Origin: Berghia stephanieae | Taxonomy: Eukaryota; Mollusca; Gastropoda; Nudibranchia; Aeolidiidae | NCBI GenBank assembly: GCA_034508935.3 | Contig: CM067449.1 | Coordinates: 37,398,217-37,462,216 of the forward strand | Length of the DNA: 64,000 nt | Direction: 5' to 3' | Shown here: positions 1 to 11,085 of the stretch, in pieces | How the letters are laid out: the number at the start of each line of letters is the position of its first letter | Numbering within the stretch: position 1 is the stretch's first letter | Position numbers and translations under genes: made by a program | The notes under the pieces: model-generated | Seen by the model: only the letters and a program-made list of their open reading frames with translations | Databases searched by the model: none | What the model was told of the DNA's origin: nothing

Positions 1-44
1 CCAGTGCCCAGTGGTTTGTGGTGTCAAGTTCGATGTGTGTACCT

Positions 45-1100
45 CATAGAATTAAACGAATGAGAATACGTACGGAGTCTAAAAAGTGTCCATCAATGAA
101 AGCATTCAGCGCCATTTTATCTTGGGCTGGGAATGTAAGCATTACCATTCATTCGGTCACTATGTCAATATAACGATATAACATAAACAACAACTATATC
201 AAAATCCACAATAAAGTGGTTCAGAACTGTTGTGTATATTTATGCCACAATAAAGCTGTCAAAAAATGAAGTTAGAGAATGTGTGTAATCATGTATAATA
301 TGTGTTTTCCAACTACCACTACTACTACTGCAACCACCACCACCACCACCATATCATCACCATTACAACAACTACTACAACCACCACCACCACATCATCA
401 TCACTACCACGACTACTACAACCACCACCACCACCGTATCATTACCATTACCACTACTACTACAACCACCACAACCACATCGTCATCACTACCACTACTA
501 CTGCAACCACCACCGCCATATCATCACCATTACAACAACTACTACAACCACCACCACCACATCATCATCACTACCACTACTACTAAAACCACCACCACAA
601 TATCATCACTACCACTACTACCACAAGCACCAGCACCACATCATTATCACTACCACTACTACTACACCACCACCAGCACATCATCATCACTACCACTACT
701 ACTACATCCGCCACAACCACATCGTCATCACTACCACTACTACTACAACCACCACCACATCATCATCACCATCACTACTACTACAACTGCAACCACCACC
801 ACATCATTATCACTACCACTACTACGACAACTACAATCATCACCACCACCACATCATCATCACTACCACTACTACTACAACTACAACCACCACCACCACC
901 ACATCATCATCAATACCACTACTACTACAATCACCAACAACACATCATCCTCACTACCACCAGTACTACAATCACTACCATTAGGTTTTGGAGCTTTACT
1001 TCATTTGAAATAAGGAAACTTCGGAATTGTATTTGGCATTGTGTTTATATATCATAATATAATTCTAATCGGTTATCTATTTAGAACTAGATACTATATG
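45..1100 (+). mobile_element. P-transposon-derived nonautonomous copy, 3' truncated
   Basis: It begins with CATAGAATTAAACGAATGAG, the same terminal sequence as the P-superfamily elements at 51381 (minus) and 60074 (plus) in this window. The first ~250 bp match both of those, including the region that in the full copy encodes the first transposase exon (around 220-260). The middle is a (CAY)n array, and 983-1098 matches 61556-61672 almost base for base. After about 1100 the match stops, so the 3' subterminal region and the 3' inverted repeat are missing. This is a noncoding derivative; the long histidine/threonine-rich frames through it are microsatellite artefacts. Confidence 0.7.
309..985. 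repeat. (CAY)n trinucleotide array
   Basis: A degenerate array of CAC, CAT, ACT and ACA triplets about 680 bp long, inside the P-derived element. The same kind of array sits at the same place in the copy at 60340-61540, so the array is part of that subfamily and moves with it. Confidence 0.9.
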
Positions 1101-2700
1101 TATGATACTCCTATCTTTCTTATCGTTCTTTGTTCCTGGTTTAGTGTTTGTAACAGTGGGTTTTTTTTTTTCTGAGATCGGGTTGTAAGCCCTATGCTCA
1201 ACCCCCAGACTTGGAGGGCCAGGATTGTTTAGAGATTCACTCCTAGAATGGCTGTCTTTCAGGGCTCTTGAGTCCGTTCTACACATTTTTGATTGTTTAG
1301 AGTGGCCTTCTCCTTGACGATTGCCAAATCAAGGCTGTTGAAGTTCGTCTCTCCAGTTTGTGCTGTAACCCTAGCACAGGGTGGCTTATGGGTACTCGAC
1401 CTTGCCAAAGGGCCTCACATGATTTGGTCCAGGCTGTTGCACCACTATCCGCCACCTGGAGACCCGCCGGGTTGGAGTGTCCCTTTTCCTGGTGCTTGGT
1501 TAATCCCTCCTGGGATTGACAAGGTTCCCCGATTTATTGATGTAACAAATTTAATTTATAGGGACGTGGCGCAGTGAGTAAGGTTACCACAAAATCAAGC
1601 TTAAAGCTTCTTTTTTTTTTTTTTTTTTTTTTTGAATGTACCAAGAAATGTCGGGTGGTCACCAAAAAAACAGCTAACAACCCCCCCCCCCCCCCCCCCC
1701 CCAAGACACTTTTTGTCGTCTTGTATCTCTGAGACTCTTCATTGAATTTCTTTCAAATTCAAAACACAAATAAAACGCAGACTGCCTGTCAAAATGTTAG
1801 AATTGAGAAACAAAAAAGATAGTGATTTTTTTCAAAATCGTGTTCAGAAATACAATATCAGGGGGAAAATGACACAACATTGCAGAGAGTGAAATGGCGA
1901 CGATCTTAACTATTGTCATTGTTAGCAAACATTAATTATGTCACCATAAGCATTATTTTCACTATATTTCTCCTCATCATGTAATAAATCGTCTATATAG
2001 CACACTCGCATACCTATTTTGGTCCAACGATTGCAAAAGTTAGTCCTTTATGTGATCAATAGCACCGCCATCCTCTTTAATGGCCGAACATAGTCTCTTT
2101 TTCCAAATTGAAATGCACAATTGGTTTCAACAAGAGCCCGGGAGTAACGAGCATTTATGCTTGGAACAGAGGTTCTCGTTATGACCAAGCTCTATTGTAT
2201 TTCTTTAAAGTCATTTGGTTATAAGAAACCTACTTTTTGCTAATACTGGTCAGACTTATTTGGGATTTGCATAAATTTATGCGTGTAAGCATGATTGTTT
2301 TTTTTTTTTTTTTCTTATTCATATTTGCACTATTAGTTACAGATTTTGTGTTTAGTGATAACTAAATTGAATCAACATCTTTGATAAGGAGTTGATATTA
2401 AGATACACGTCACCCATTATTTCCCATTATAAATCAGTGAAATATGAATATACTCAGTCCTATTTCTTTTTGGACCCAGCTCTTTGTAGGTTCAAAGGAA
2501 TGTTTACATATATTTTTAGGGGTGTTTTATTATGTTAATGTAACACTAACACCCAGCTGTATTGGAATTTCTACCTGTTCTTAGATACAATTATTACACC
2601 AAAGAAAATAAATATAGTCACTGTTAAAATATACATTACAGTAGAACTTATGTAAGTAAAACTGCAATCTCCTGCAATTTAGCCATGTATCCATGATTTT
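1101..2700. other. No gene recognised; homopolymer tracts
   Basis: There is no convincing coding frame. The stretch holds a poly-T run near 1611-1633, a poly-C run near 1681-1702 and ordinary AT-rich DNA. The block 1170-1600 has a more balanced base composition and looks like a piece of a dispersed repeat, but I cannot name it. Confidence 0.5.
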
Positions 2701-2719
2701 TATTCCAAAACTCTCAACT

Positions 2720-3030
2720 GATGGTCCAAGTTGTCAGTTATGTGTCAGGCATCAATTATTTGTCCCCAACCAAGCCTAAAATAACTGCTTCGCTTGATCT
2801 CTTCACAAAAATTGTTGAGGTTTTGAAGCCCATGCGGAGTCAGATTGCTCTCAAAGCAATGTCGCTTATCACGGACATTGCGGCTCCTTGATGGACAAAT
2901 ATTCCATAAGGAAACATGGCCTTCATAGGACTCGTGCGACGGAACCCTACAGGAGGCTTTATAAGACTGCCACCGATAAAGCCATTGCCGAAAATTTGAA
3001 GACAACTGTCTCTTTTAAAAAAAAGGACCT
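2720..3030 (+). other. Coding-like remnant next to TIR element
   Basis: Two open pieces on the plus strand read like eroded protein, with segments such as KIVEVLKPMRSQIALKAMSL and TATDKAIAENLKTTVSFKKK. They are in different frames and separated by stops. A possible continuation lies beyond the inserted element, after 3937. I do not recognise the protein. It could be an old transposase, a pseudogene, or chance. Confidence 0.2.
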
Positions 3031-3047
3031 TGTCTCACGTTAGTTTG

Positions 3048-3936
3048 GGGAGCGTTCACATATTACGTCATCAGCTAGGGGGGGAGGGGGGGTCTACCAA
3101 ATGTTGACATGTGTTGACATGGGGGAGGGGGGGGGGGGGGTCAGACCCAAGATGATGTCATCAAAACATAGGCAAATTAAGCCTATTTCAAAGTTTGTTC
3201 CTTTCAAAACAGCTAAAGATAAATTGCTATGATGAGTATTGCCCATCTCTCAAGAAACAAGATGGGAAAGGGGTATCACTTCTCAAAAGGCGAACTTGCC
3301 CTAAATGTTCATTGTATCACTCCTCGACCACAGCAATGAAAGACCATTCACGAAAATGCGGCATACAAGAAGAACAGCAAATGGGAGAAAATGATGACGA
3401 TGAAGATGAAATTGATGATACTATTTATAGTACATTGCCAGAGGCCCAAGGCAGAAACATTTTTGAATCAATTAATTTTATGTTTGGAAATTGAAACAGA
3501 AATTCATTCCACTAAAAGACTAATATGCTATAAAATAATTTGCCTCCTATACTATTTTAAATTACACTTTCTGAATTTTTTAAAATAGCACCTGCACCAA
3601 GTAGCCTAATTTAAATAATGTTTGTTAGATTTTATCTTTGCAAATTTAAATTTTATGTCCCCATTGTATCGTAAAACATAAATTATAAACAGTTTCTGAA
3701 ATTAATAAAATGTCTGAATGTGTTTTATCAAACGTTGATAATCAATGTTTATGGTTTGAAAAACGAATAATAAATATTGTGAAATTAAAATTATCTTTTA
3801 GTTTTTATTAAATCAGATGACGTCATCATCTGTTGGGGGGGGGGGGGGGTCAGGTCAATGATGACAAGTGATGATTTGGGGGAGGGGGGGGTCTAAAAAG
3901 GGCAAATTTTTGATGACGTAATATGTGAACGCTCCC
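3048..3936. mobile_element. DNA transposon with 26-bp terminal inverted repeats
   Basis: The ends at 3048-3073 and 3911-3936 are perfect inverse complements, starting GGGAGCGTTCACATATTACG. Just inside each end is a G-rich tract followed by a TGATGACGTCAT-like motif, so subterminal regions are also symmetric. No clear target duplication is visible. The interior carries a short frame with a zinc-finger-like motif. The superfamily cannot be assigned from the ends alone. At 889 bp it is too short to encode a whole transposase, so it is probably nonautonomous. Confidence 0.75.
3195..3494 (+). CDS. Zinc-finger-like frame inside TIR element
   Basis: A 99-residue open frame. Residues 35-55 read CPKCSLYHSSTTAMKDHSRKC, a CxxC plus HxxxC pattern like a single C2HC/C2H2 zinc finger. 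An acidic stretch (ENDDDEDEIDD) follows. It stops inside the transposon. It may be the C-terminal piece of the lost transposase, or a captured host gene fragment. The start is uncertain because the frame may be a 3' exon. It is the only coding-like sequence in the element. Confidence 0.35.
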   Translation: MFLSKQLKINCYDEYCPSLKKQDGKGVSLLKRRTCPKCSLYHSSTTAMKDHSRKCGIQEEQQMGENDDDEDEIDDTIYSTLPEAQGRNIFESINFMFGN

Positions 3937-4004
3937 TTGTTTAATGACTTCATAGCGGAACACAGGACCATTGTTTGTCGGGCTACATTTTTTTCGGCGA
4001 TTGA

Positions 4005-4580
4005 TGGGGTTTGAACCCGCGACCTTATTGGTACAACTCCGCCTGGCCGGTGAGAGCGCGACTCTACCGTATGAGCTATCCACGAACCCCCAAAAAATTC
4101 GTATCAAACTCAGTTCATTCATTACTAGATCCCTCTCTCACCGCAGCGAAATTTTTTTTTATTATCTATTGTCTTCTGGCACTTTTCTATTCACTTCATC
4201 TCTTGTTGTTACCAACATTAAAAATTCAACCCTTATACCGGAGCATACTCAATGTCTCAATTGTTTCTATATTATATGTTTGTGTTGAGAATATTGGCTA
4301 TTAAGCTTAACTGCTGGCCTACTAACTTCGCTGTGGTTGTGTGTGTTGTACCCACTACCTCCAGTAGTCGGTGAGAGAGGGATCTAGGAATGAATGACCT
4401 GAGTTTGATACGAATTTTTTGGGGGTTTGTGGATAGCTCATACGGTAGAGTCACGCTCTCACCGGCCAGGCGGAGTTGTCGTACCAATAAGGTCGCGGGT
4501 TCAAACCCCATCAACCGCCGAAATTTTTTTAATTCTCTATTGTCTTCTGGCACTTTTCTATTCATTTCATCTCTTGTTGT
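4005..4580. repeat. Inverted pair of tRNA-like SINE copies
   Basis: The block at 4365-4520 (plus) is the inverse complement of 4005-4145. Each carries a tRNA-like promoter: an A box around GTGGATAGCTCATACGGTAG and a B box GGGTTCAAACCCC. A shared segment follows both (4145-4210 and 4523-4580, beginning near TCTATTGTCTTCTGGCAC), in the same direction each time. The tRNA-like part is about 88 nt and does not fold as a standard tRNA, so these are SINE heads, not tRNA genes. Confidence 0.55.
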
Positions 4581-4659
4581 TTACTTATACTACAGTTGTG
4601 TTCGTCAAAATTTGCATCAGTTTTTTTCTTCTTACTTTCTATGGGTGACTGAAACTGGT

Positions 4660-4960
4660 ACACCTTGGTGGGGTTCCTGACCTCCCATAATGGGCAGAGA
4701 GCTAATTACTGTGCCTTCTATCCCCCTATATCTGTTTTTAACTTTGCTTTCTGTCTTTGTCTTGGAATAAGATTGCTTGGTTTTGTCCTGGCTTTACAGC
4801 CTTGCTGGGAGGGAAACAATCAAATTTCTAGTTAGTTTGCGAGATGATATTTTTCCTTCTAAATTTTCTCTCTGTTCTGTATTGTATTGTTTGTTTTTCT
4901 ATTACATGATATAATATCTGTCAACATTTGAGTGTGTCCCTCTTATTGGGGACGTGTGCT
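4660..4960 (+). mobile_element. S1 retroposed repeat, partial, opposite orientation
   Basis: Inverse complement of the head half of the S1 repeat, starting at the GGGGTTCCTGACCTCCCATA head. It is the only S1 copy seen with its head on the left. The tail half is missing, and it abuts the next S1 copy head-on at about 4960. Confidence 0.7.
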
Positions 4961-5485
4961 TGTTTTGGTTTGTTTGTTTTTAAGGGTTTTACGGCGCTTG
5001 CAACACATTTAGGTATTATCAACGCCAGTAAAAAGGGAAAAAAATGGATAGTAAGAACATTCTTGATGTACAATTAAAAGGGCTTGAATAAAAGAAAGAC
5101 AAAGGGGAAATGGTTCAAATCAGGAACAGATGTAGATTCCACGAGCATACTATCAGTGTACTTAAGTTTGAGATCACCTTAAAGTCTTAACCAGATACCA
5201 GCATAAATCCCCACAGAGGAATACACTCGATCCACACGATACAACCACCCCACCGACATCACAGGTGTGACTAATCTCTTACTAATATCACAAAACGTAC
5301 GCACGTCATCAGATGAATGTCCAGTCATATCAGGAGTACCACAGGGAACGGTGCAAGGACCCATACTATTTCTTTGTTTCATCAATGATCTACCTCTACA
5401 AGTAAAATCTCAGATTAGGTTATTCGCCGATGACTGTCTAATATATTGACCAATAAAATCTGCAAACGATCAAAAATTGCAACAA

Positions 5486-5954
5486 GTCTGTCATCTGCAT
5501 TTTTTGCGGCCGCAAATATCAGGGCGATCTGCAAATTTTGGCAAATTTCCCAAAATTGGCAAATCGTGGCAAATTTTGGGAAAATTGGCAAATCGCGTGG
5601 CAAATTTTGGGAAAAAAAAAGAAGCGAAAACAAGATAACGAAAAAAAAAGTGCGAAACTTGAGAAATGTTGCAGCTTTGCCTGGGCCCAAACCAAGGGAG
5701 GCTACTCTCTACGGATAATGATCCTTTAAAATCTCTGTAACAACGCTATCGTGTAAATTAATAAATGTAACCTCCTTAAATGTAATAAATTGTCTTTTCT
5801 ATATTTTTTTTTTCTGTATCGCGCGTTAATTTTTACTGAAACGCTTAGTTCTCCTCGGCAAATTTTTTGGCAAATTTTGTTCTTTTTGGCAAATTTTGGG
5901 GTTTTTTTTGGCAAATTGTAGGTCCCAATTTGGCAAAAAATGCAGATGACAGAC
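5486..5954. mobile_element. MITE with 22-bp perfect TIRs inside the LINE
   Basis: The ends GTCTGTCATCTGCATTTTTT... (5486-5507) and its exact complement (5933-5954) bound 469 bp. The interior is rich in repeated GCAAATTTTGGG-like units near both ends. It interrupts the RT frame of the LINE just after the FADD motif region. No clean target duplication is visible. There is no transposase. Confidence 0.7.
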
Positions 5955-6228
5955 AAAAAGATTTGAATAGTCTCGAACACAGCTAAAAAGTACAATGAGA
6001 CCTACAAGTTAAACAACACCGTCCTGAAACAAGTTGACGATAACCCATACCTTGGCATCACCTTCTCAAAGTACTTGAAATGGGGGAGACACATTAACAA
6101 AGTAACCCAAAAGGCAAGCTCCACCCTCGCCTTTCTCCGCCAAAATCTTAGCCACGCCCCAACGTCATGCAAACAAAACGCCTACCTCGCACTTGTGAGA
6201 TCACAATTGGAATACGAAGCAGTTGTTT

Positions 6229-6566
6229 TTTGTTTGTTTGTTTGTTGCTTTAGGTCTCTTCCAACACAATTGAGGTTATATGAGAGACCGCTGAAACAAA
6301 AAAACAAGCAATCTAACAAAAATAGTACAAATGTAAATCAAAATAATAACCTAAAGATATCATAAGCTAAATTATAAATAACCAAGAACAAACAGGCAGA
6401 AGATTTACAGAAAAAAAATATCCCCTGTCAAAAATACAATCACAAACCAAAGAAGCAGGATAGGCTAGTAAAGAGAAGAAGAAACGACATCACTATCGGA
6501 TCGTACACCCATGCGAACATCATAGGTATATGATTCAAGGGTGATGCTCCCATCCAACCACCCGCT
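6229..6566 (-). mobile_element. SINE S5, copy 1
   Basis: A 338-bp element nearly identical to 21786-22125, with only a few substitutions and a short poly-A length difference seen by eye. On the minus strand it ends in GAGACCTAAAGCAACAAACA-type tail sequence, similar in design to the S1 tail. It lies in the LINE, which has lost about ten codons at the site. No target duplication is visible here, unlike the second copy. Confidence 0.75.
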
Positions 6567-7063
6567 TGAGAGTCCAGAGACAAGGCACCTGGTTCATAAC
6601 TGGGAACTAAAAGAGCAGAACCCCAGGATGCATGACAAAAATGTTAGAAGAAAAAAACCTCATCAGTCTCCAACAAAGAAGAAAAGAACCCCGTCTGTCA
6701 TTCATGTTCAAGATTATAACAATCAAATACCATCAATAAAGGCAGACTTTTTTTTCAATCCACGACCAAACAAAAGAAAAATCCGAGCACTCACTTTTGC
6801 CAACAACATAATCGAAAACCCCATTGAGAGATATGCCACAAACAATTCGAACTGCTTCAAAATCCCACAGACAAGAACACAAAACTACAGAAATTCTTTC
6901 TTCATTAGAACTATCTGGGAGTGGAATGGGCTGGATGAACTGGTCATCATGGCACTACACCTAAACGATTTCAAGGCCCCCAATGAGGACGCCACTGAAA
7001 TACAACCAGACCATTGGTTTCTTCAGCGCCAACCATACAGATACAGATACACTCAAATGTTTA

Positions 7064-7572
7064 TGTTTTGTTTTTAAGGGTTTTACGGCGTTCGCAACAC
7101 ATTTAGGTCATATCAGCGCCAGGAAAAAGAAAGAAAATTGGACAGTAAAGACATACTAGATGTACAATTAAAAGGACTTGAGGAAAAAGTAAGACAAAGG
7201 GAATGGCACAAATTGGGAACAGATTTAGATTCCAGGAGCATACTATCATTGTACTTAGTTTGAGATCACCTAAAAGTCGCATCCAGACACAAGCACAGGT
7301 CCAACTAAGAGGAATACACTCAAATGTTTACCAATCGTATAATATAATATGTATACTAAACATAATACAATGCATAACAGAGATGATTTACAAGGAAAAA
7401 AATATCTCCCAAAACTAACCATACATTTGACTGTTTCCCTCTCAGCCAGGGTATCCGGTCAGGACCAGGACAAAACCAGTAATCTCATTCCAAGACAAAG
7501 ACAGAAAGCATGTTGGAAAACAGATATAGGGGGATAGAAGACAGTAAGTACCTCCCTGCCCACTATGGGAGG
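7064..7572 (-). mobile_element. S1 repeat nested in outer S1
   Basis: An almost full S1 copy, missing the last ~15 bp of its head. It is flanked by an 11-bp target repeat, TCAAATGTTTA, at 7053-7063 and 7573-7583. The head-end truncation with an intact tail is what target-primed reverse transcription produces. Confidence 0.8.
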
Positions 7573-7595
7573 TCAAATGTTTACAAATCATGTTA

Positions 7596-8121
7596 TTTTG
7601 TTTTTAAGGGTTTTACGGCGCTTGCAACACATTAAGGTTATATCAGCGCCAGTAAAAAGGAAGAAAATGGGAGAGTAAAATGTTCTAGAATTACAATTAA
7701 AGCACCCAAGAGAAAGGAAGACAAAGGGGAACTGGGAACAAATAGGGATCAGATGCAGATTCCAAGAGCAAACCATCAATGTACTTAGTTTGAGATCACC
7801 TATAAGTCTCATCCAGACACAAGCACAAAATCCAACAAAGAGGAACACACTCAAATGCTTACATTATACATTAAAAATAACAAATATAATAATACATAAC
7901 AGAGAGATGATTTACAAGGAAAAAAATATTATCTCCCAAAACAATAACTATGCATTTGACTTGTTTCCCTCCCAGCTAGGACTCAGGCCAGGACCAGGAC
8001 AAAACTAAGTAATCTCATTCCAAGACAAAGACAGAAAGCAAGTTGGAAAACAGATATAGGGGGATAGAAGACACAGTAAGTACCTCCCTGCCCACTATGG
8101 GAGGTCAGGAACCCCACCCAG
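7596..8121 (-). mobile_element. S1 repeat nested in outer S1, full length
   Basis: A full S1 copy flanked by the 12-bp target repeat CAAATCATGTTA at 7584-7595 and 8122-8133. It sits in the same outer copy as its neighbour, in the same orientation. Confidence 0.8.
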
Positions 8122-8537
8122 CAAATCATGTTAAAAAGTAAAAAATAACAGTATATAACAGAGAGGAAAAATACATAATCTCCCAAAACTATAACTATAC
8201 ATTCGACTGTTTCCCTCCCAATCAAGGACTCTGGCCAGGGTCAGGACAAAACCAAATAATTTCATTCCAAGACAAAGACAGAAAGCAAGTTGGAAAACAG
8301 ATCAAGGGTGATAGAAGATACAGCAAGTACCTCCCTGCCCACTATGGGAGGTCAGTATCCCCACCCAGGAGACTTTTGGATATCTTAAACTAAGAACACT
8401 GACAGTGCTCTACGTCTTTCCCTTATTTGAACGCTCCCCTTTGTCTTACTTTTTCTTGTGTGCTTTCAATTGTAAATCTTTAATTTTTCTATGACGACAA
8501 AGTTCTTAATAACGGAGAGTTATCATTATAATTTTTA

Positions 8538-8641
8538 AAATTGAGCTTTATATAGCGCAATTACCACTAAATGTGCTCAAAGCGCTTTACAAGGGGTCCC
8601 TGGTCAACAGCAACATTTAACATGTAGGACGGGACATGATT
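8538..8641 (-). mobile_element. SINE S2, 3' fragment
   Basis: Matches only the 3' part of the S2 family (complement of CTTTGAGCACATTTAGTG and a GCGCTATATAA-type end). The tRNA-like head is absent. Confidence 0.7.
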
Positions 8642-8844
8642 TCTAAAATTATTCACATATATATGACTTTTATCAAGACCACCCACATTTACCTCCCTCA
8701 TATCCTTTGTAAAATACTCAACATGGAAAACTCGAAAACACAGAAATCTCAAACAAATAGGCCCGGTCCCGACTTGTTCGAGATTTCCGTGCTATTACTA
8801 CCACTTCTACCACTATAGTTGCCAATAAACAGGTCGTGTGCTTT

Positions 8845-9890
8845 ATGTTTTTAAGGGATTTACGGCACTTGCAAAACATTTAGGTCATATCAGCGCCAGT
8901 AAAAAGGGAGAATATGGGATAGTAAAAAATTCTAGAATCACAATTAAAGAACCCAAGAAAAGGTAAGACCAAGGGGAATGGTACAAATCAGGAATTGGTG
9001 TAGATTCCAAGAGCATACCACCTAAAGGTTTGTTTTTGTTTTTAAGGGTTTTACGGCGCTTGCAACACATTTAGGTTATATCAGCACCAGTAAAAAGGAA
9101 GAAAATGGGATAGTAAAAAGTTCTAGAATTACAATTAAAGCACCCAAGAGAAAGTAAGACAAAGGGGAACTGGGAACAAATAGGGGTCAGATGTAGATTC
9201 CAAGAGCATACCACCAATGTACTTAATTTGAGATCACCTAAAAGTCTCATCCAGACATAAGCACAAGTCCCAACTAAGAGGAATGCACTCAAATGTTTAC
9301 CAATCATATAATATAATATGCAAACTAAACATAATACAATGCATAACAGAGAGATGATTTACAAGGAAAAAAATATCATCTCCCAAAACAATAACTATGC
9401 ATTTGACTGTTTCCCTCCCAGCCAGGACTCCGGAAAGGGCCAGGACAAAATCAAGTAACCTCATTCCAAGACAAAGACAGAAAGCATGTTGGAAAACAGA
9501 TATAAGGAGATAAAAGACACAGTATGTACCTCCCTGCCCGCTATGGGAGGTCAGGATCCCCACCCAGCCACCTAAAGGTCTCATCCAGACACGAGTACAG
9601 GTCCCTACAAAGACGAATACACTCAAATGCTTACATTATTTTCAAAACAACAAATATGATAATATATAACAGAGAGATGATTCACAAGGAAAAAAATATC
9701 ATCTCCCAAAACAATAACTGTTTCCCTCTCAGCCAGTGTATCCTGACAGGGCTGGGACAAAACCAAGTAATCTCATTCCAAGACAAAGACAAACAGCAAG
9801 TTGGAAAACAGATATAGGGGAATAGAAGACGCAGTAAGTACCTCCCTGCCCACTTTGGACACGGGTAAAAGAAATGATCCGACCAGATTT
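8845..9890 (-). mobile_element. S1 repeat (outer) holding a second S1
   Basis: Tail half at 8845-9029, head half at 9580-9857, interrupted by another S1 at 9030-9567. The head of the outer copy is truncated. A further short S1 head fragment lies at about 9935-10017. Confidence 0.7.
9030..9567 (-). mobile_element. S1 repeat, full length, nested
   Basis: A complete S1 copy flanked by the 12-bp target repeat CCACCTAAAGGT at 9018-9029 and 9568-9579, within another S1 copy. Confidence 0.8.
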
Positions 9891-10123
9891 TGCCTTTTGC
9901 ACACAAAAAAACTAGTCGTTTCCAAGGCGGTTGACACGAGGCCTATTAGGGGGATTGAGGACGTAGCAAGTGACCTCCCTGCCCACTATGGGAGTTAATT
10001 TAAGGAACCCCGCCCAGTAACACCATTTTCACATGACAAAGAAACACAAAGGCAAATCCAAAATATTATTTCTTAAAATATTTATTGATAAACGATAGCA
10101 GTTGACACCAGACCTTTCTGGAA

Positions 10124-10416
<293 letters not shown>

Positions 10417-11085
10417 CCCTTGTTGGCTTCCAGTGCTCAACCGTAAGAAACGAACAATAGCTAACAGGAATAAAGTTAAGAAAAAGAATCCTAAATTTTA
10501 AAAATAAATTTGTCCCTCTGCGCATGCATGGGATATAAACCACAGCCAATTCATAAGTAAGTTTTGAGATTCAAATGGTATGTAAACAGACGTCGGGGAA
10601 AAACAATTGCAGGAAAGTCAATATCATACCCAGCACAATATTGAAATCAATTCCTTTATCAGTATTGTATAGATTTTAGATTGAGAATCTAAAAGGCTTT
10701 TGCTATGGATTCAACAGTTATAATTTCCTACCACATCTCCCACTATTTACTATTTTAAAAAATAGATTAAAAATCTAATAACTTACGATCTGTGTAATAT
10801 TCAAGTTAAAAAGACAAATGAAAATGATGTTAAGAAATTTAAGATTTAAGGAAATGATCTAGTTATCATATTTTCTTTGATCAAATAATGGCAAATGATT
10901 GTTTGTTTTAAAGGGTTTTACGGCGCTTGCAACACATCTAGGTCATATCAGCGCCAGTAAAAGGAAGAAAATGGGATAGTAAAAAGTTTTAGAATTACAA
11001 TTAAAGCACTCAAGAATAAGTAAGAGTAATGAGAATTAGGTCAAACAATGAACAGAGGTAGATTCCAAGAGCACACCGTCAGTGT

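Larger units (their letters stand above)
5229..7046 (+). mobile_element. LINE fragment, Jockey/CR1-like, with two insertions
   Basis: Reverse transcriptase pieces on the plus strand: [20 protein letters not shown] and FADDCLIY (5320-5449), then YLGITFSKYLKWGRHINK and LALVRSQLEYEA (6045-6225), then a C-terminal region with RNSFFIRTIWEWNGL (6890-6940). The 5' half, including endonuclease and early RT motifs, is absent, so the copy is 5' truncated. It ends in an ATACAG microsatellite tail and is flanked by ATACACTC at 5221-5228 and 7047-7054, inside an S1 copy. The YADD-type motif is followed at once by a stop, and about ten codons are missing at the SINE insertion, so it is dead. Confidence 0.75.
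4961..8367 (-). mobile_element. S1 repeat (outer copy) split by three insertions
   Basis: S1 is a repeat of about 510-540 bp seen here about twenty times. Read on the minus strand it begins TGGGTGGGGTTCCTGACCTC and ends GCGCCGTAAAACCCTTAAAA plus (A)nC-rich tails, a 3' end typical of elements mobilised by LINE machinery. This outer copy is in four pieces (4961-5228, 7047-7063, 7573-7595, 8122-8367). The intruders are a LINE (target repeat ATACACTC), an S1 copy (TCAAATGTTTA) and a second S1 copy (CAAATCATGTTA). Small open frames on the minus strand recur in every copy and drift freely, so they are not genes. Confidence 0.75.

Noticed and set aside
279-1013. Long histidine/threonine/serine-rich frames
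   Set aside because: They follow the CAY triplet array in every frame and recur in the 60-kb copy; a microsatellite artefact.
1293-1577. 94-codon frame on the plus strand
   Set aside because: No motif, no splice or promoter context, and it lies in repeat-like sequence.
4005-4510. tRNA genes
   Set aside because: A and B boxes are present, but length and pairing do not give a cloverleaf, and copies are repeated; SINE heads. Similar sites at 34876, 35290-35370 and 53618 were also refused.
7588-9626. Repeated minus-strand frames of 60-110 codons such as MSVFLFVGFC
   Set aside because: They recur in each S1 copy with drifting ends and no conserved stop or motif; chance frames in a repeat.
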